Of a DNA stretch of 64,000 nt, positions 8,141-16,693 are shown piece by piece. The DNA is from Phaeacidiphilus oryzae TH49 (GTDB lineage Bacteria; Actinomycetota; Actinomycetes; Streptomycetales; Streptomycetaceae). The translations under genes were made by a program, and so were the position numbers. The DNA lies in contig NZ_JQMQ01000005.1 in assembly GCF_000744815.1 (NCBI RefSeq), forward strand, positions 3,914,055-3,978,054, read 5' to 3'. Below the pieces are notes generated by a model. It ran no database searches, was not told the DNA's origin, and was given only the letters and a program-made list of their open reading frames with translations. How positions within the stretch are numbered: position 1 is the stretch's first letter; every line of letters starts with the position of its first letter.

Positions 8141-9817
8141 ATGGACGCCCAGATCCAGATGGAAGGCCGCCGGCAGGACGCCGGGCAGCCGCACCGCCTC
8201 GCCGCGCCGCCGCCCGGCTGGACGGCCCGTACCGACGTGGTGGTGGTCGGCTCCGGCGTCGCCGGACTGACCGCCGCCCTCCGGGTGCGGGCCGCGGGCC
8301 TGCGGGTCCTGCTGGTCACCAAGGCGCTGCTGGACGACGGCTCGACCCGCTGGGCGCAGGGCGGGGTGGCCGCCGCGCTGGGCGAGGGCGACACCCCTGA
8401 GCAGCACCTCCAGGACACCCTGGTCGCCGGCGCCGGAGTCTGCGTCGAGGACGCCGTTCGGGTGCTGGTCACCGAGGGCCCGGGCGCGGTCCGCCGGCTG
8501 ATCGCCACCGGCGCGGTCTTCGACACCGACGCCTCCGGCGGGATCGACCTGACCCGGGAGGGCGGCCACCACCGCCGCCGGATCGCGCACGCCGCGGACG
8601 CCACCGGCGCCGAGATATCCCGCGCCCTGGTCGCCGCGGTCCACCGGGACCCGGACGTCGAGCTGATCGAGCACGCCCTGGTGCTGGACCTGCTGACGGA
8701 CGCCCGGGGCCGGGCCGCCGGGGTGACCCTCCACGTCATGGGGGAGGGCCTGCGGGACGGCGTGGGCGCCGTCCACGCCCGCGCGGTGGTGCTGGCCACC
8801 GGCGGAATGGGCCAGCTGTACTCCTCCACCACCAACCCGGCGGTCTCCACCGGCGACGGCGTGGCGCTGGCCCTGCGGGCCGGCGCCGAGGTCACCGACC
8901 TGGAGTTCGTCCAGTTCCACCCGACCGTCCTCTGGCTCGGCCCGGACGCCGAGGGCCAGCAGCCGCTGGTCTCCGAGGCGGTCCGCGGCGAGGGCGCGAA
9001 GCTGGTGGACGCGGACGGCGTCCGCTTCATGGTGGGGCGGCACGAGCTGGCCGAGCTGGCCCCCCGGGACATCGTCGCCAAGGGCATCATGCGGCGGATG
9101 CGGGAGACCGGCGCCGAGCACATGTACCTGGACGGCACCGGCTTCGACCGGGAGCTGTGGGAGCGGCACTTCCCCACCATCCTGGCCTCCTGCCGCTCGC
9201 ACGGCATCGACCCGATGACCGAGCCGATCCCGGTCGCCCCGGCGGCCCACTACGCCTCCGGCGGCGTCCGCACCGACCTCCACGGCCGGACCAGCGTGGA
9301 CGGCCTCTACGCCTGCGGGGAGGCCGCCTGCACCGGCGTCCACGGCGCCAACCGGCTGGCCTCCAACTCCCTGCTGGAGGGCCTGGTCTACGCCGAGCGG
9401 ATCGCGGAGGACCTGGCCGAACGGCACCGGTCCGGCCGCCTCCCGCACCGCGAGCCGGTTGGCGACCCGGCCGCCGCCCGCACCGTCCCGCTGCTGGCGC
9501 CGGAGACCAGGGCGGAGGTCCAGCGGTTGATGACCCGGGGCGTCGGCGTGCTGCGGGAGGCCGGCGGAATGGCCGAGGCCGCCGACCGGCTGGCCGAGCT
9601 GCCCCCGGCCGACCTGGCCAAGGGCGAGCCGCCGCAGACCGAGACCTGGGAGGCCACCAACCTCCACCTGGTCGCCACCGCGCTCACCGCCGCCGCCCGG
9701 CTGCGCGAGGAGACCCGCGGCTGCCACTGGCGCGAGGACTTCCCGGACCGGGACGACCGGCGCTGGCGGCGCCATCTGGTCACCCGCCTCACCCCGGACG
9801 GGCTGTCCACCGCCTGA
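8141..9817 (+). CDS. nadB: L-aspartate oxidase
   Basis: A 558-residue FAD flavoenzyme oxidising L-aspartate to iminoaspartate, the first step of de novo NAD synthesis. It shows the FAD fold VVVVGSGVAGLTAALR, then STRWAQGGVAAALG, FVQFHPTVLW, and active-site segments including AAHYASGGVRTDLHG and ACTGVHGANRLASNSLLEG. ATG 8141 has a GGAG seven bases upstream and starts close to the domain. A GTG at 8063 overlapping the panC stop would add 26 residues that look non-coding, so it is less likely. Quinolinate synthase (nadA) is not in the window. nadC follows after 133 bp. Confidence 0.95.
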   Translation: MDAQIQMEGRRQDAGQPHRLAAPPPGWTARTDVVVVGSGVAGLTAALRVRAAGLRVLLVTKALLDDGSTRWAQGGVAAALGEGDTPEQHLQDTLVAGAGVCVEDAVRVLVTEGPGAVRRLIATGAVFDTDASGGIDLTREGGHHRRRIAHAADATGAEISRALVAAVHRDPDVELIEHALVLDLLTDARGRAAGVTLHVMGEGLRDGVGAVHARAVVLATGGMGQLYSSTTNPAVSTGDGVALALRAGAEVTDLEFVQFHPTVLWLGPDAEGQQPLVSEAVRGEGAKLVDADGVRFMVGRHELAELAPRDIVAKGIMRRMRETGAEHMYLDGTGFDRELWERHFPTILASCRSHGIDPMTEPIPVAPAAHYASGGVRTDLHGRTSVDGLYACGEAACTGVHGANRLASNSLLEGLVYAERIAEDLAERHRSGRLPHREPVGDPAAARTVPLLAPETRAEVQRLMTRGVGVLREAGGMAEAADRLAELPPADLAKGEPPQTETWEATNLHLVATALTAAARLREETRGCHWREDFPDRDDRRWRRHLVTRLTPDGLSTA

Positions 9818-9950
9818 CGGATCGCCCGCCGCCCCCGCGGCACCCCCGTCCTGCGGCACCCTCCCGCAGCACCGCCGTCCCGCAGCACCCCCGTCCCGCC
9901 CCGACAGACCCCCTCCCACCCCGTACGACCGACCGGAGTCAGGAAACGCC

Positions 9951-10946
9951 ATGAACGAGCAGCACCCCGACCTCACCCTCATCGGCGGCGGGGCCGGTGA
10001 CACCTGCGGCGCCGGCTGCGCCTGCGGCGGCTCCGGCGAGGCCGGCGAGGAGGCCCCGCCGTGCGGGCTGGACGCCGGCCTGCAGGAGCTGCTCCGGGCG
10101 GCCGGCCTCGACCCGGTCGAGGTCGAGGACATCGCGATGCTCGCGCTCACCGAGGACCTGGCCGGCGGGGAGGACGTCACCTCGGCCGCCACCGTCCCCG
10201 AGGACTCCGTCGCCACCGGCGACTTCACCGCCCGCCGGGCGGGCGTGGTGGCCGGGCTGCAGATCGCCGAGGCGGTGGTCTCCCTCCTCGCCGAGGAGGC
10301 CTTCGAGGTCGAGCGGCACGTCGCGGACGGGGACCGGGTGGAGGCCGGCCAGAAGCTCCTCTCGGTCACCACCACCACCCGCAACCTTCTCACCGCCGAG
10401 CGCACCTCCCTCAACCTCCTCTGCCACCTCTCCGGCATCGCCACCGCCACCCGCGCCTGGGCGGACGCGATCGAGGGCACCAAGGCCGCCGTCCGGGACA
10501 CCCGCAAGACCACCCCGGGCCTGCGCGCCCTGGAGAAGTACGCGGTGCGGGCCGGCGGCGGGGTCAACCACCGGATGTCGCTCTCCGACGCGGCCCTGGT
10601 CAAGGACAACCACGTGGTGGCCGTCGGCGGCAGCGTCGCCAAGGCGTTCCAGGCCGTCCGCGAGCGGTTCCCGGAGCTGCCGATCGAGGTCGAGGTGGAC
10701 CGGATCGACCAGATCGCCCCGGTGCTCGAGGCCGGCGCGGACCTGATCCTGCTGGACAACTTCACCGTCCCCGAGCTGCGCGAGGCGGTCGCCCTGGTGG
10801 CCGGCCGGGCCAGGCTGGAGGCCTCCGGCGGGCTGACCCTCGACGGGGCCCGCGAGGTCGCCGAGACCGGCGTCGACTATCTGGCGGTCGGGGCGCTCAC
10901 CCACTCGTCCCCGGTCCTGGACATCGGTCTCGACCTGCGCGGATAA
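9951..10946 (+). CDS. nadC: Nicotinate-nucleotide pyrophosphorylase (carboxylating)
   Basis: A 331-residue enzyme converting quinolinate and PRPP to nicotinate mononucleotide. The core has TARRAGVVAGLQIAEAV, ERTSLNLLCHLSGIATAT, DTRKTTPGLRALEKYAV, GGVNHRMSLSDAALVKDNH and LDNF. An N-terminal extension of about 40 residues contains four cysteines in the pattern CGAGCACGG...CG, absent from typical NadC cores and possibly metal-binding. GGAGTCAGG upstream of ATG 9951 is a reasonable ribosome-binding site. It follows nadB and precedes coaX. Confidence 0.95.
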   Translation: MNEQHPDLTLIGGGAGDTCGAGCACGGSGEAGEEAPPCGLDAGLQELLRAAGLDPVEVEDIAMLALTEDLAGGEDVTSAATVPEDSVATGDFTARRAGVVAGLQIAEAVVSLLAEEAFEVERHVADGDRVEAGQKLLSVTTTTRNLLTAERTSLNLLCHLSGIATATRAWADAIEGTKAAVRDTRKTTPGLRALEKYAVRAGGGVNHRMSLSDAALVKDNHVVAVGGSVAKAFQAVRERFPELPIEVEVDRIDQIAPVLEAGADLILLDNFTVPELREAVALVAGRARLEASGGLTLDGAREVAETGVDYLAVGALTHSSPVLDIGLDLRG

Positions 10947-11000
10947 TCCTCCAGCCCCGTTCACGCCCGCCACGACGAGAAGATGTAGGACCGCCAGGAC

Positions 11001-11786
11001 ATGCTGCTCACCATCGATGTCGGCAACACCCATACCGTCCTCGGCCTCTTCGACGGCGAGGAGATCGTGGAGCACTGGCGGATCTCCACCGACCCGCGGC
11101 GCACCGCCGACGAACTCGCCGTGGCCATCCAGGGCCTGATGGGGGCGCACCCCGTGCTGGAGGACGACGCGGTGGACGGCATCGCCGTCTGCTCCACCGT
11201 CCCCGCGGTCCTCCACGAGCTCCGCGAGGTCGCCCGCCGGTACTACGGAGACGTCCCGGCGGTGCTGGTCGAGCCGGGCGTGAAGACCGGCGTCCACGTC
11301 CTGATGGACAACCCCAAGGAGGTCGGCGCCGACCGGATCATCAACGCGCTGGCCGCCGCCCACCTCTACGGCGGGCCGTGCATCGTGGTCGACTTCGGCA
11401 CCGCCACCACCTTCGACGCGGTGAGCGAGCGCGGCGAGTACGTGGGCGGGGCGATCGCCCCCGGCATCGAGATCTCGGTGGACGCGCTGGGCGCGCGCGG
11501 CGCCCAGCTGCGCAAGATCGAACTGGCCCGCCCGCGCAGCGTGATCGGCAAGAACACGGTGGAGGCGATGCAGGCCGGCATCCTCTACGGCTTCGCCGGC
11601 CAGGTCGACGGGGTGGTGACGCGGATGGCCGCGGAGCTCGCCGACGACCCGGACGAGGTCCACGTGATCGCCACCGGCGGGCTGGCCCCCCTGGTCCTCG
11701 GCGAGGCCACCTGCATCGACGTCCACGAGCCCTGGCTGACGCTGATCGGTCTCCGACTGGTCTTCGAGCGCAACGCGGCGGCGTGA
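11001..11786 (+). CDS. coaX: Type III pantothenate kinase
   Basis: A 261-residue CoaX-type kinase that phosphorylates pantothenate, the first committed step to CoA. The ASKHA-fold motifs are in order: LTIDVGNTHTVLGLF (phosphate 1), the GADRIINALAA loop, VVDFGTATTFD (phosphate 2), and GGAIAPGIEIS. Length is typical. It lies 54 bp after nadC. With panC in the same run, the locus covers pantothenate synthesis and activation as well as NAD synthesis. Confidence 0.93.
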   Translation: MLLTIDVGNTHTVLGLFDGEEIVEHWRISTDPRRTADELAVAIQGLMGAHPVLEDDAVDGIAVCSTVPAVLHELREVARRYYGDVPAVLVEPGVKTGVHVLMDNPKEVGADRIINALAAAHLYGGPCIVVDFGTATTFDAVSERGEYVGGAIAPGIEISVDALGARGAQLRKIELARPRSVIGKNTVEAMQAGILYGFAGQVDGVVTRMAAELADDPDEVHVIATGGLAPLVLGEATCIDVHEPWLTLIGLRLVFERNAAA

Positions 11787-11835
11787 AAACCCCGGGCGAT
11801 CCGCGTGGTTCGTCCGATTTTCCGGTTTCGTTCCG

Positions 11836-11841
11836 TATGGT
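11836..11841 (+). promoter_or_regulatory. -10 box of a likely leaderless gene
   Basis: TATGGT is followed by CGACCC and ATG at 11848, so transcription probably begins at the start codon. The AT-richer stretch 11815-11835 precedes it. Confidence 0.4.
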
Positions 11842-11847
11842 CGACCC

Positions 11848-12771
11848 ATGCCTACGCCACACGGAGCCCGCGGCGGCATGGCCTTCAGCGCCGACGAACT
11901 GCGAGTGCTGCGACGAGCCCTCGCTGAGAACCTGCGCTCTCAGCTGCCGTCCCACGTCCTCCCCCCGACCCAGCGCACCGGGGCGCACGTACTGCCGCGC
12001 GACCCCGTCCGGGAGGCGGAGCGGCTGGAGGACGTCCAGGAGACGGCCCGTCTCGCCGAGTCGATCGAGGAGGCCGTCCGCGAGGGCGGCCGGCTGCGGG
12101 CCTTCCTGCTGGCGGAGCTGGTGCGCTACCGGGCGGCCCTCCCCGGCTCCGCCCCCGGCTATCTGGAGCGCCTGGAGGAGGCCGTCCACGACGGCTACGT
12201 CCCGGACGCCGAGGATCTGACCGCGCTCCGCCGGCTCGCCGCCCTGCCGTGCGGCCCGGAGGAGCGGGAGCGCCGCAACCGGCTCAGGTCGCTCTGCCAG
12301 TCGAACGCCGAGCCCGGCGTCCGCCGTCCCCTCCAGGGACGGGACCGGCCGGACCGGCCCGACCGGCCGGTGGTGCGGGCGGTGGTCTCCAAGTCCCGCC
12401 CCCACCGCGGTCTGGAACTGCTGATCGGGGGCGCCGCCGGTGGCGTCCCGGCAGCCGCACCCCTCGGAGGTACCCATCCGATGAACCCACGTGACGCCGC
12501 CGACCGCGCGGAGGACTCCGGCGAGTCCCCGGCCCAGGCGACCCCGCCGGCCGACGCTCCGCGCACCACTCCGCGCACCCCAGCGCGCACCGCGCCCGGC
12601 TCCGCCGCCTCCGCCGGGAGCGGCTCCGCCGGCGACCCCGCCCGGAGGCCCGCGCCGGGCTCCGCCGCGGACGGGGCGGACAAGCAGCGCCGCCGGGGCG
12701 TCCCCACCCCCGGCGACCTCTTCCCGGGCGGTGTGCGGCCCGGCGCCCATCTCCCCACCGGGACCGGCTGA
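11848..12771 (+). CDS. Conserved actinobacterial hypothetical protein
   Basis: 307 residues with no recognised domain. Residues about 10-155 are helical and charged, with heptad-like Leu/Ala patterns (LRRALAENLRSQL, then ESIEEAVREGGRLRAFLLAELVRY). The rest is a Pro/Ala/Ser/Thr-rich low-complexity tail ending GVPTPGDLFPGGVRPG. No signal peptide or membrane span is seen. The helical part could mediate protein interaction. It sits between coaX and lysS and ends at a strong terminator, so it is probably its own unit. Confidence 0.7.
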   Translation: MPTPHGARGGMAFSADELRVLRRALAENLRSQLPSHVLPPTQRTGAHVLPRDPVREAERLEDVQETARLAESIEEAVREGGRLRAFLLAELVRYRAALPGSAPGYLERLEEAVHDGYVPDAEDLTALRRLAALPCGPEERERRNRLRSLCQSNAEPGVRRPLQGRDRPDRPDRPVVRAVVSKSRPHRGLELLIGGAAGGVPAAAPLGGTHPMNPRDAADRAEDSGESPAQATPPADAPRTTPRTPARTAPGSAASAGSGSAGDPARRPAPGSAADGADKQRRRGVPTPGDLFPGGVRPGAHLPTGTG

Positions 12772-12810
12772 CCGGCCCCACGGCGCCGGTCGGGCGCCTG
12801 CTCGGCACCC

Positions 12811-12843
12811 CGCCGCGGCGGCCGGTATCCGGCCGCCGCGGCG
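12811..12843 (+). terminator. Perfect 15-bp hairpin terminator
   Basis: 12811-12825 pairs exactly with 12829-12843 around a TAT loop, 40 bp after the hypothetical gene and well upstream of lysS. It is an actinobacterial-type terminator without a U-tract. Confidence 0.65.
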
Positions 12844-12971
12844 CCGCGTCCACCCCCGTCCGGACCGCGGTTCGGAGGCAGCCCCCGAAGCAACGGCGGG
12901 TTGCTGGGAGAATGGCCGTGCGCGGATCGCGTCCGCGCCACCCGACCGCACAGAGAAGGACGAAAAGGACC

Positions 12972-14717
12972 GTGGCCCAGAGCACGAGCACGGAGGCCCA
13001 GGACTGGGTCTCCCGTTATGCGGACGATGTCATCGCCGAGTCCGAGCGTCGTGCCCCGGGGAAACCGGTCGTCGTCGCCTCGGGCCTGTCCCCGTCCGGC
13101 CCGATCCACCTCGGCAACCTCCGCGAGGTGATGACCCCGCACCTGGTCGCGGACGAGATCCGCCGCCGCGGGTACGAGGTGCGGCACCTGATCTCCTGGG
13201 ACGACTTCGACCGCTACCGCAAGGTCCCGGCCGGCGTCCCCGGCACCGACGAGTCCTGGGCCGAGCACATCGGCAAGCCGCTGACCTCGGTCCCGGCCCC
13301 GGCCGGCTCGCCCTACCCGAACTGGGCGGAGCACTTCAAGGCGGCCATGACCGAGGCCCTCGCGGCCCTCGGCGTGGAGTTCGACGGCATCAGCCAGACC
13401 GCGCAGTACACCTCGGGCGTGTACCGCGAGCAGATCCTCCACGCGATGCGGCACCGCGCCGACATCGACGCGATCCTCGCCCAGTACCGCACTAGGAAGG
13501 CGCCCCCGAAGCAGGCGCAGAAGCAGCAGAAGCCGGCCGACGAGTCCGAGCTGGCGGCCGCCGAGGGCTCCGGGGCGGCCGGCGAGGACGACGGCAGCGG
13601 CGGCGCCGGCGGCTACTACCCGTACAAGCCGTTCTGCGGGGAGTGCGGCAAGGACCTCACCACCGTCACCGCGTACGACGACGAGACGACGGAGCTCACC
13701 TACACCTGCACCCTGGACGGCTTCACCGAGACCGTCCGGCTGACCGAGTTCAACCGCGGAAAGCTGGTCTGGAAGGTCGACTGGCCGATGCGCTGGGCGT
13801 ACGAGGGCGTGGTCTTCGAGCCCTCCGGCGTCGACCACTCCTCGCCGGGGTCCTCGTTCCAGGTCGGCGGGCAGATCGTCGGCATCTTCGGCGGCGAGCA
13901 GCCGATCGGCCCGATGTACGCCTTCGTCGGCATCAGCGGGATGGCGAAGATGTCCTCCAGCAAGGGCGGGGTGCCCACCCCGCTGGACGCGCTGGAGATC
14001 ATGGAGCCGCAGATCCTGCGCTGGCTCTACGCCCGCCGGCGGCCCAACCAGTCCTTCAAGATCGCCTTCGACCAGGAGATCCAGCGGCTCTACGACGAGT
14101 GGGACAAGCTCGCCGCCAAGGTCGCCGACGGCAGCGCGCTGGCCGCGGACGTGGCCGCGTACCGCCGGGCGGTCGGCACCGCCGCCGGTGAGCTGCCGCG
14201 CACCGAGCGGCCGCTGCCGTACCGCACGCTGGCCTCGGTCGCCGACGTCACCGCCGGGGACGAGGCGCAGACCCTGCGCATCCTCTCCGAGCTCGACCCG
14301 GAGGACCCGGTCACGGACCTGGCGGTGGTCCGGCCCCGGCTGGACAAGGCCGAGGCGTGGATCAGCACCCACGTCCCCGCCGAGTCCCGCACCGTGGTCC
14401 GCTCCGAGCCGGACACCGAGACCCTGGCCGCGCTGGACGAGCAGGGCCGGGAGTCGATCCGGCTCCTCCTGGACGGCCTCGGCGAGCACTGGTCACTCGA
14501 TGGGCTGACGCACCTGGTGTACGGGGTGCCGAAGGTGCAGGCGGGCTTCCCGGCCGAGGCCGGGCCGAAGGAGCTGCCGCCGGAGATCAAGACGGCCCAG
14601 CGCTCCTTCTTCGCCCTCCTCTACCACCTGCTGGTCGGCCGGGACACCGGCCCGCGCCTGCCCACGCTGCTGCTCGCGGTGGGCGAGGAGCGGGTGCGCC
14701 GGCTGCTCGGCGGCTGA
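12972..14717 (+). CDS. lysS: Class I lysyl-tRNA synthetase
   Basis: A 581-residue class I (archaeal-type) LysRS, charging tRNA-Lys with lysine. The HIGH-type motif is SGPIHLGN at about 42-49, the KMSKS-type motif KMSSSKG near 327, and a zinc-ribbon-like FCGECGKDL lies between. A Lys/Gln/Gly-rich insertion (about 176-215) interrupts the catalytic domain just before that ribbon. GTG 12972 is preceded by AGAAGGACGAAAAGGA; an in-frame ATG at 12912 would add 20 Arg-rich residues and is less likely. Many actinomycetes carry this class alone or beside a class II enzyme. Confidence 0.92.
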   Translation: MAQSTSTEAQDWVSRYADDVIAESERRAPGKPVVVASGLSPSGPIHLGNLREVMTPHLVADEIRRRGYEVRHLISWDDFDRYRKVPAGVPGTDESWAEHIGKPLTSVPAPAGSPYPNWAEHFKAAMTEALAALGVEFDGISQTAQYTSGVYREQILHAMRHRADIDAILAQYRTRKAPPKQAQKQQKPADESELAAAEGSGAAGEDDGSGGAGGYYPYKPFCGECGKDLTTVTAYDDETTELTYTCTLDGFTETVRLTEFNRGKLVWKVDWPMRWAYEGVVFEPSGVDHSSPGSSFQVGGQIVGIFGGEQPIGPMYAFVGISGMAKMSSSKGGVPTPLDALEIMEPQILRWLYARRRPNQSFKIAFDQEIQRLYDEWDKLAAKVADGSALAADVAAYRRAVGTAAGELPRTERPLPYRTLASVADVTAGDEAQTLRILSELDPEDPVTDLAVVRPRLDKAEAWISTHVPAESRTVVRSEPDTETLAALDEQGRESIRLLLDGLGEHWSLDGLTHLVYGVPKVQAGFPAEAGPKELPPEIKTAQRSFFALLYHLLVGRDTGPRLPTLLLAVGEERVRRLLGG

Positions 14718-14735
14718 GCGCCCGCCGTCCGGCGC

Positions 14736-14780
14736 GAGACCGCCCCGGGCGCCCCGCTGCGGGGTGTCCGGGGCCGTCTC
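14736..14780 (+). terminator. Long hairpin after lysS
   Basis: 14742-14756 pairs with 14760-14774 over 15 positions (two G-U) around a CTG loop. GAGAC/GTCTC at the base extends it to 14736-14780 with one mismatch. Confidence 0.6.
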
Positions 14781-14859
14781 GGGTAGCCTCAGGCAGGGCC
14801 CGTTTCCGGCCCTCGCAGTCGATCGACGACGAATCCCGCACCCCCGAGGTGGTAACGGA

Positions 14860-15039
14860 ATGCAGTACTTGGAGGCGCTCACGCCGCCCGTGGTGATGGC
14901 CGTGGCCTTCGGTTTCCTCATCCGCACGATCTTCCGCAACCAGGGCGGGGCCAACGCCGCCAAGGAGGACGCCGCGGCCGAGGCGATCACCGTCGCCCAG
15001 CTCGCCGCGCTCGAGCAGCGGGACGGCGGCGCGGCGTAG
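14860..15039 (+). CDS. Small single-span membrane protein
   Basis: 59 residues. One hydrophobic helix (about residues 9-25, PPVVMAVAFGFLIRTIF) is followed by a basic RN and a polar Ala/Glu-rich cytoplasmic tail. GAGGTGGTAACGGA upstream gives a plausible ribosome-binding site for ATG 14860. Upstream in-frame codons look like leader, not protein. No family is recognised; a small inner-membrane protein of this form is common beside the BlaI-type gene in related genomes as far as I can recall. Confidence 0.6.
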   Translation: MQYLEALTPPVVMAVAFGFLIRTIFRNQGGANAAKEDAAAEAITVAQLAALEQRDGGAA

Positions 15040-15040
15040 C

Positions 15041-15092
15041 GGTATTTCCTCCGCCAGATGGTATTTCGGAGAGAGCGGCCTGCTTTGGCAGG
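15041..15092. promoter_or_regulatory. Direct repeats and a small hairpin upstream of the BlaI-type gene
   Basis: GGTATTTC occurs at 15041-15048 and 15060-15067, 19 bp apart (about two helical turns), and CCTGC-TTTG-GCAGG forms a hairpin at 15079-15092. The block is AT-rich for this genome and lies just upstream of the repressor gene, so it is a candidate autoregulatory operator. Confidence 0.35.
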
Positions 15093-15135
15093 TTTGTCCG
15101 GAGTTCTGTCGAGTACGGCGGAGGAAAAAACGTCC

Positions 15136-15621
15136 ATGGCGCGTCAACTCGGCGAACTCGAGAACGAGATCATGACCCGGGTGTGGCAGTGGAACCGCCC
15201 GGTGATGGTCCGAGAGGTTCTGGAGGACCTGCTCCGGGAGCGCGAGATCGCCTACACCACGGTGATGACGGTGATGGACAAGCTCTACCAGAAGGGCTGG
15301 CTGCGCCGGGACCGGGAAGGCCGTGCGTACCGGTACGAACCGGTGTCGACGCGGGAGGCGTACACCGCCGCGCTGATGAACGACGCCTGGGCGACCGCGG
15401 ACAACCCGGCGGCGGCCCTGGTGCACTTCTTCGGGATGATGACTCCGGAACAGCAGGAGTCCCTCCGCGACGCCCTTCGTGTGCTCTCTCCCGAGACCGA
15501 CTCGGATCAGACCGGCTCGGACGAGAGTGCTCCGGATAGCCCGGATACACCGGATAGTGCGGATACCGGCGTCGCCGGCGGCGCGGATAACGAGAAGCCG
15601 GAGACCGGCACTTCGCGATAG
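15136..15621 (+). CDS. BlaI/MecI/CopY-family transcriptional repressor
   Basis: 161 residues. The winged helix spans about residues 1-80: LGELENEIMTRVWQWNRPVMVREVLEDLL, then AYTTVMTVMDKLYQKGWLRRDREGRAYRYEPV. A dimerisation helix region with MMTPEQQESLRDALRVL follows. The acidic C-terminal tail comes from short DNA repeats of CCGGATA near 15530-15568. ATG 15136 has GGAGG 11 bases upstream. The usual BlaR/M56 membrane peptidase partner, which cleaves such repressors, is not adjacent, so the inducing route is unclear. Confidence 0.85.
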   Translation: MARQLGELENEIMTRVWQWNRPVMVREVLEDLLREREIAYTTVMTVMDKLYQKGWLRRDREGRAYRYEPVSTREAYTAALMNDAWATADNPAAALVHFFGMMTPEQQESLRDALRVLSPETDSDQTGSDESAPDSPDTPDSADTGVAGGADNEKPETGTSR

Positions 15622-15688
15622 CGTCGGCCCGATCGAACCCGCTTCGGGACTACGGGTGGGACTACGGGCCGGACCCGCGAGGAGACTG

Positions 15689-16192
15689 ATGGAGGTCACC
15701 ATCCGCCGTGCGCGGACGGCCGATGTGCGGCCCATCCGCGCGCTTGTGGACGGTTACGCCCGCGAACGCATCCTGCTCGACAAGCCGACCGTCACCCTCT
15801 TCGAGTCGGTGCAGGAGTTCTGGGTGGCGGAGCGCCGCGACACCGCCCAAGTAGTGGCTTGCGGCGCTCTCCATGTGATGTGGGAGGACCTCGCCGAAGT
15901 CCGCACTCTCGCCGTCCACTCCTCCTGCCGGGGGCACGGTATCGGCCACCGCATCCTCGATCAGCTGGTGGACGCCGCCCGTGCGCTCGGCGTCAACCGT
16001 ATTTTCTGCCTGACGTTCGAAGTCGACTTCTTCGGCAAACACGGCTTCAAGGAGATCGGCGGCGCCCCGGTCGAGCCCGGGGTGTACGAGGAGCTGCTCC
16101 GCTCCTACGATGAGGGCGTCGCCGAGTTCCTCGATCTCGAACGCGTGAAGCCGAACACCCTGGGCAACACCCGCATGCTCTTGCACCTCTGA
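15689..16192 (+). CDS. Amino-acid N-acetyltransferase (GNAT, ArgA-like)
   Basis: A 167-residue stand-alone GNAT domain. VTIRRARTADVRPIRALVDGYA starts the fold, EVRTLAVHSSCRGHGIGHRILDQLV holds the acetyl-CoA loop (RGHGIG), and IFCLTFEVDFFGKHGFKEI is typical of short N-acetylglutamate synthases. These make N-acetylglutamate for arginine synthesis without the kinase-like domain of classical ArgA. ATG 15689 has GAGGAG directly upstream. It lies between the BlaI-type gene and lsr2 on the same strand, but with separate-looking leaders. Confidence 0.82.
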   Translation: MEVTIRRARTADVRPIRALVDGYARERILLDKPTVTLFESVQEFWVAERRDTAQVVACGALHVMWEDLAEVRTLAVHSSCRGHGIGHRILDQLVDAARALGVNRIFCLTFEVDFFGKHGFKEIGGAPVEPGVYEELLRSYDEGVAEFLDLERVKPNTLGNTRMLLHL

Positions 16193-16261
16193 GGGAACGG
16201 GACGATCCGCCCCTTCTGACCGGCGACTCGCGAGCTCGGAGCGGGTCTCCGGGACGCTGAC

Positions 16262-16351
16262 CGCCCCGGGGTTTGAATTTTCGGCTGAAAAGCGGTTTCC
16301 TTTCCTCAGGTAATCCGCGATTTCGAGGGACCTTTAGAGGAAGGGAAGCCC
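16262..16351 (+). promoter_or_regulatory. AT-rich lsr2 upstream region
   Basis: This is one of the least GC-rich stretches in the window. It contains TTTTC-GGCT-GAAAA (16278-16291, perfect inverted repeat), runs of T and A, and GAGGAAGGGAAG just before the lsr2 GTG. Lsr2 prefers AT-rich DNA, so autoregulation through this tract is plausible. No clear -35/-10 pair is assigned. Confidence 0.35.
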
Positions 16352-16693
16352 GTGGCCCAGAAGGTTCAGGTACTTCTTGTCGACGATCTCGAGGGTGGCG
16401 AGGCGGACGAGACCGTGACGTTCGCTCTTGACGGGGTTGCCTACGAGATCGACCTCACCCATGAGAATGCCGGGAAGCTGCGCGAGCTCCTCCAGCCCTA
16501 CACCGAGAAGGGCCGCAAGCAGAGCGGCCGTATCGGCTCCGGGCGGAGTCGCGGCCGCGGCACCCGTTCTGTGGGCACCTCCCAGGACACCGCGAAGATC
16601 CGTGCCTGGGCGAAGGAGAACGGATACGAGGTCAACGACCGGGGCCGGGTCCCCGGCAATATCCGTGAGGCCTATGAGAAGGCCCACAGCTGA
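16352..16693 (+). CDS. lsr2: Lsr2 nucleoid-associated protein
   Basis: 113 residues. The N-terminal dimerisation domain (AQKVQVLLVDDLEGGEADETVTFALDG, read in two parts, about 2-58) is followed by a basic linker (SGRIGSGRSRGRGTRS) and the DNA-binding domain with the AT-hook-like RGR in VNDRGRVPGNIREAYEKAH. Lsr2 is the H-NS-like protein that bridges AT-rich DNA and silences acquired genes and specialised-metabolite clusters. GTG 16352 has AGGAAGGGAAG upstream. The 3' end overlaps the stop region of the opposite-strand gene by about 22 bp. Confidence 0.95.
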   Translation: MAQKVQVLLVDDLEGGEADETVTFALDGVAYEIDLTHENAGKLRELLQPYTEKGRKQSGRIGSGRSRGRGTRSVGTSQDTAKIRAWAKENGYEVNDRGRVPGNIREAYEKAHS

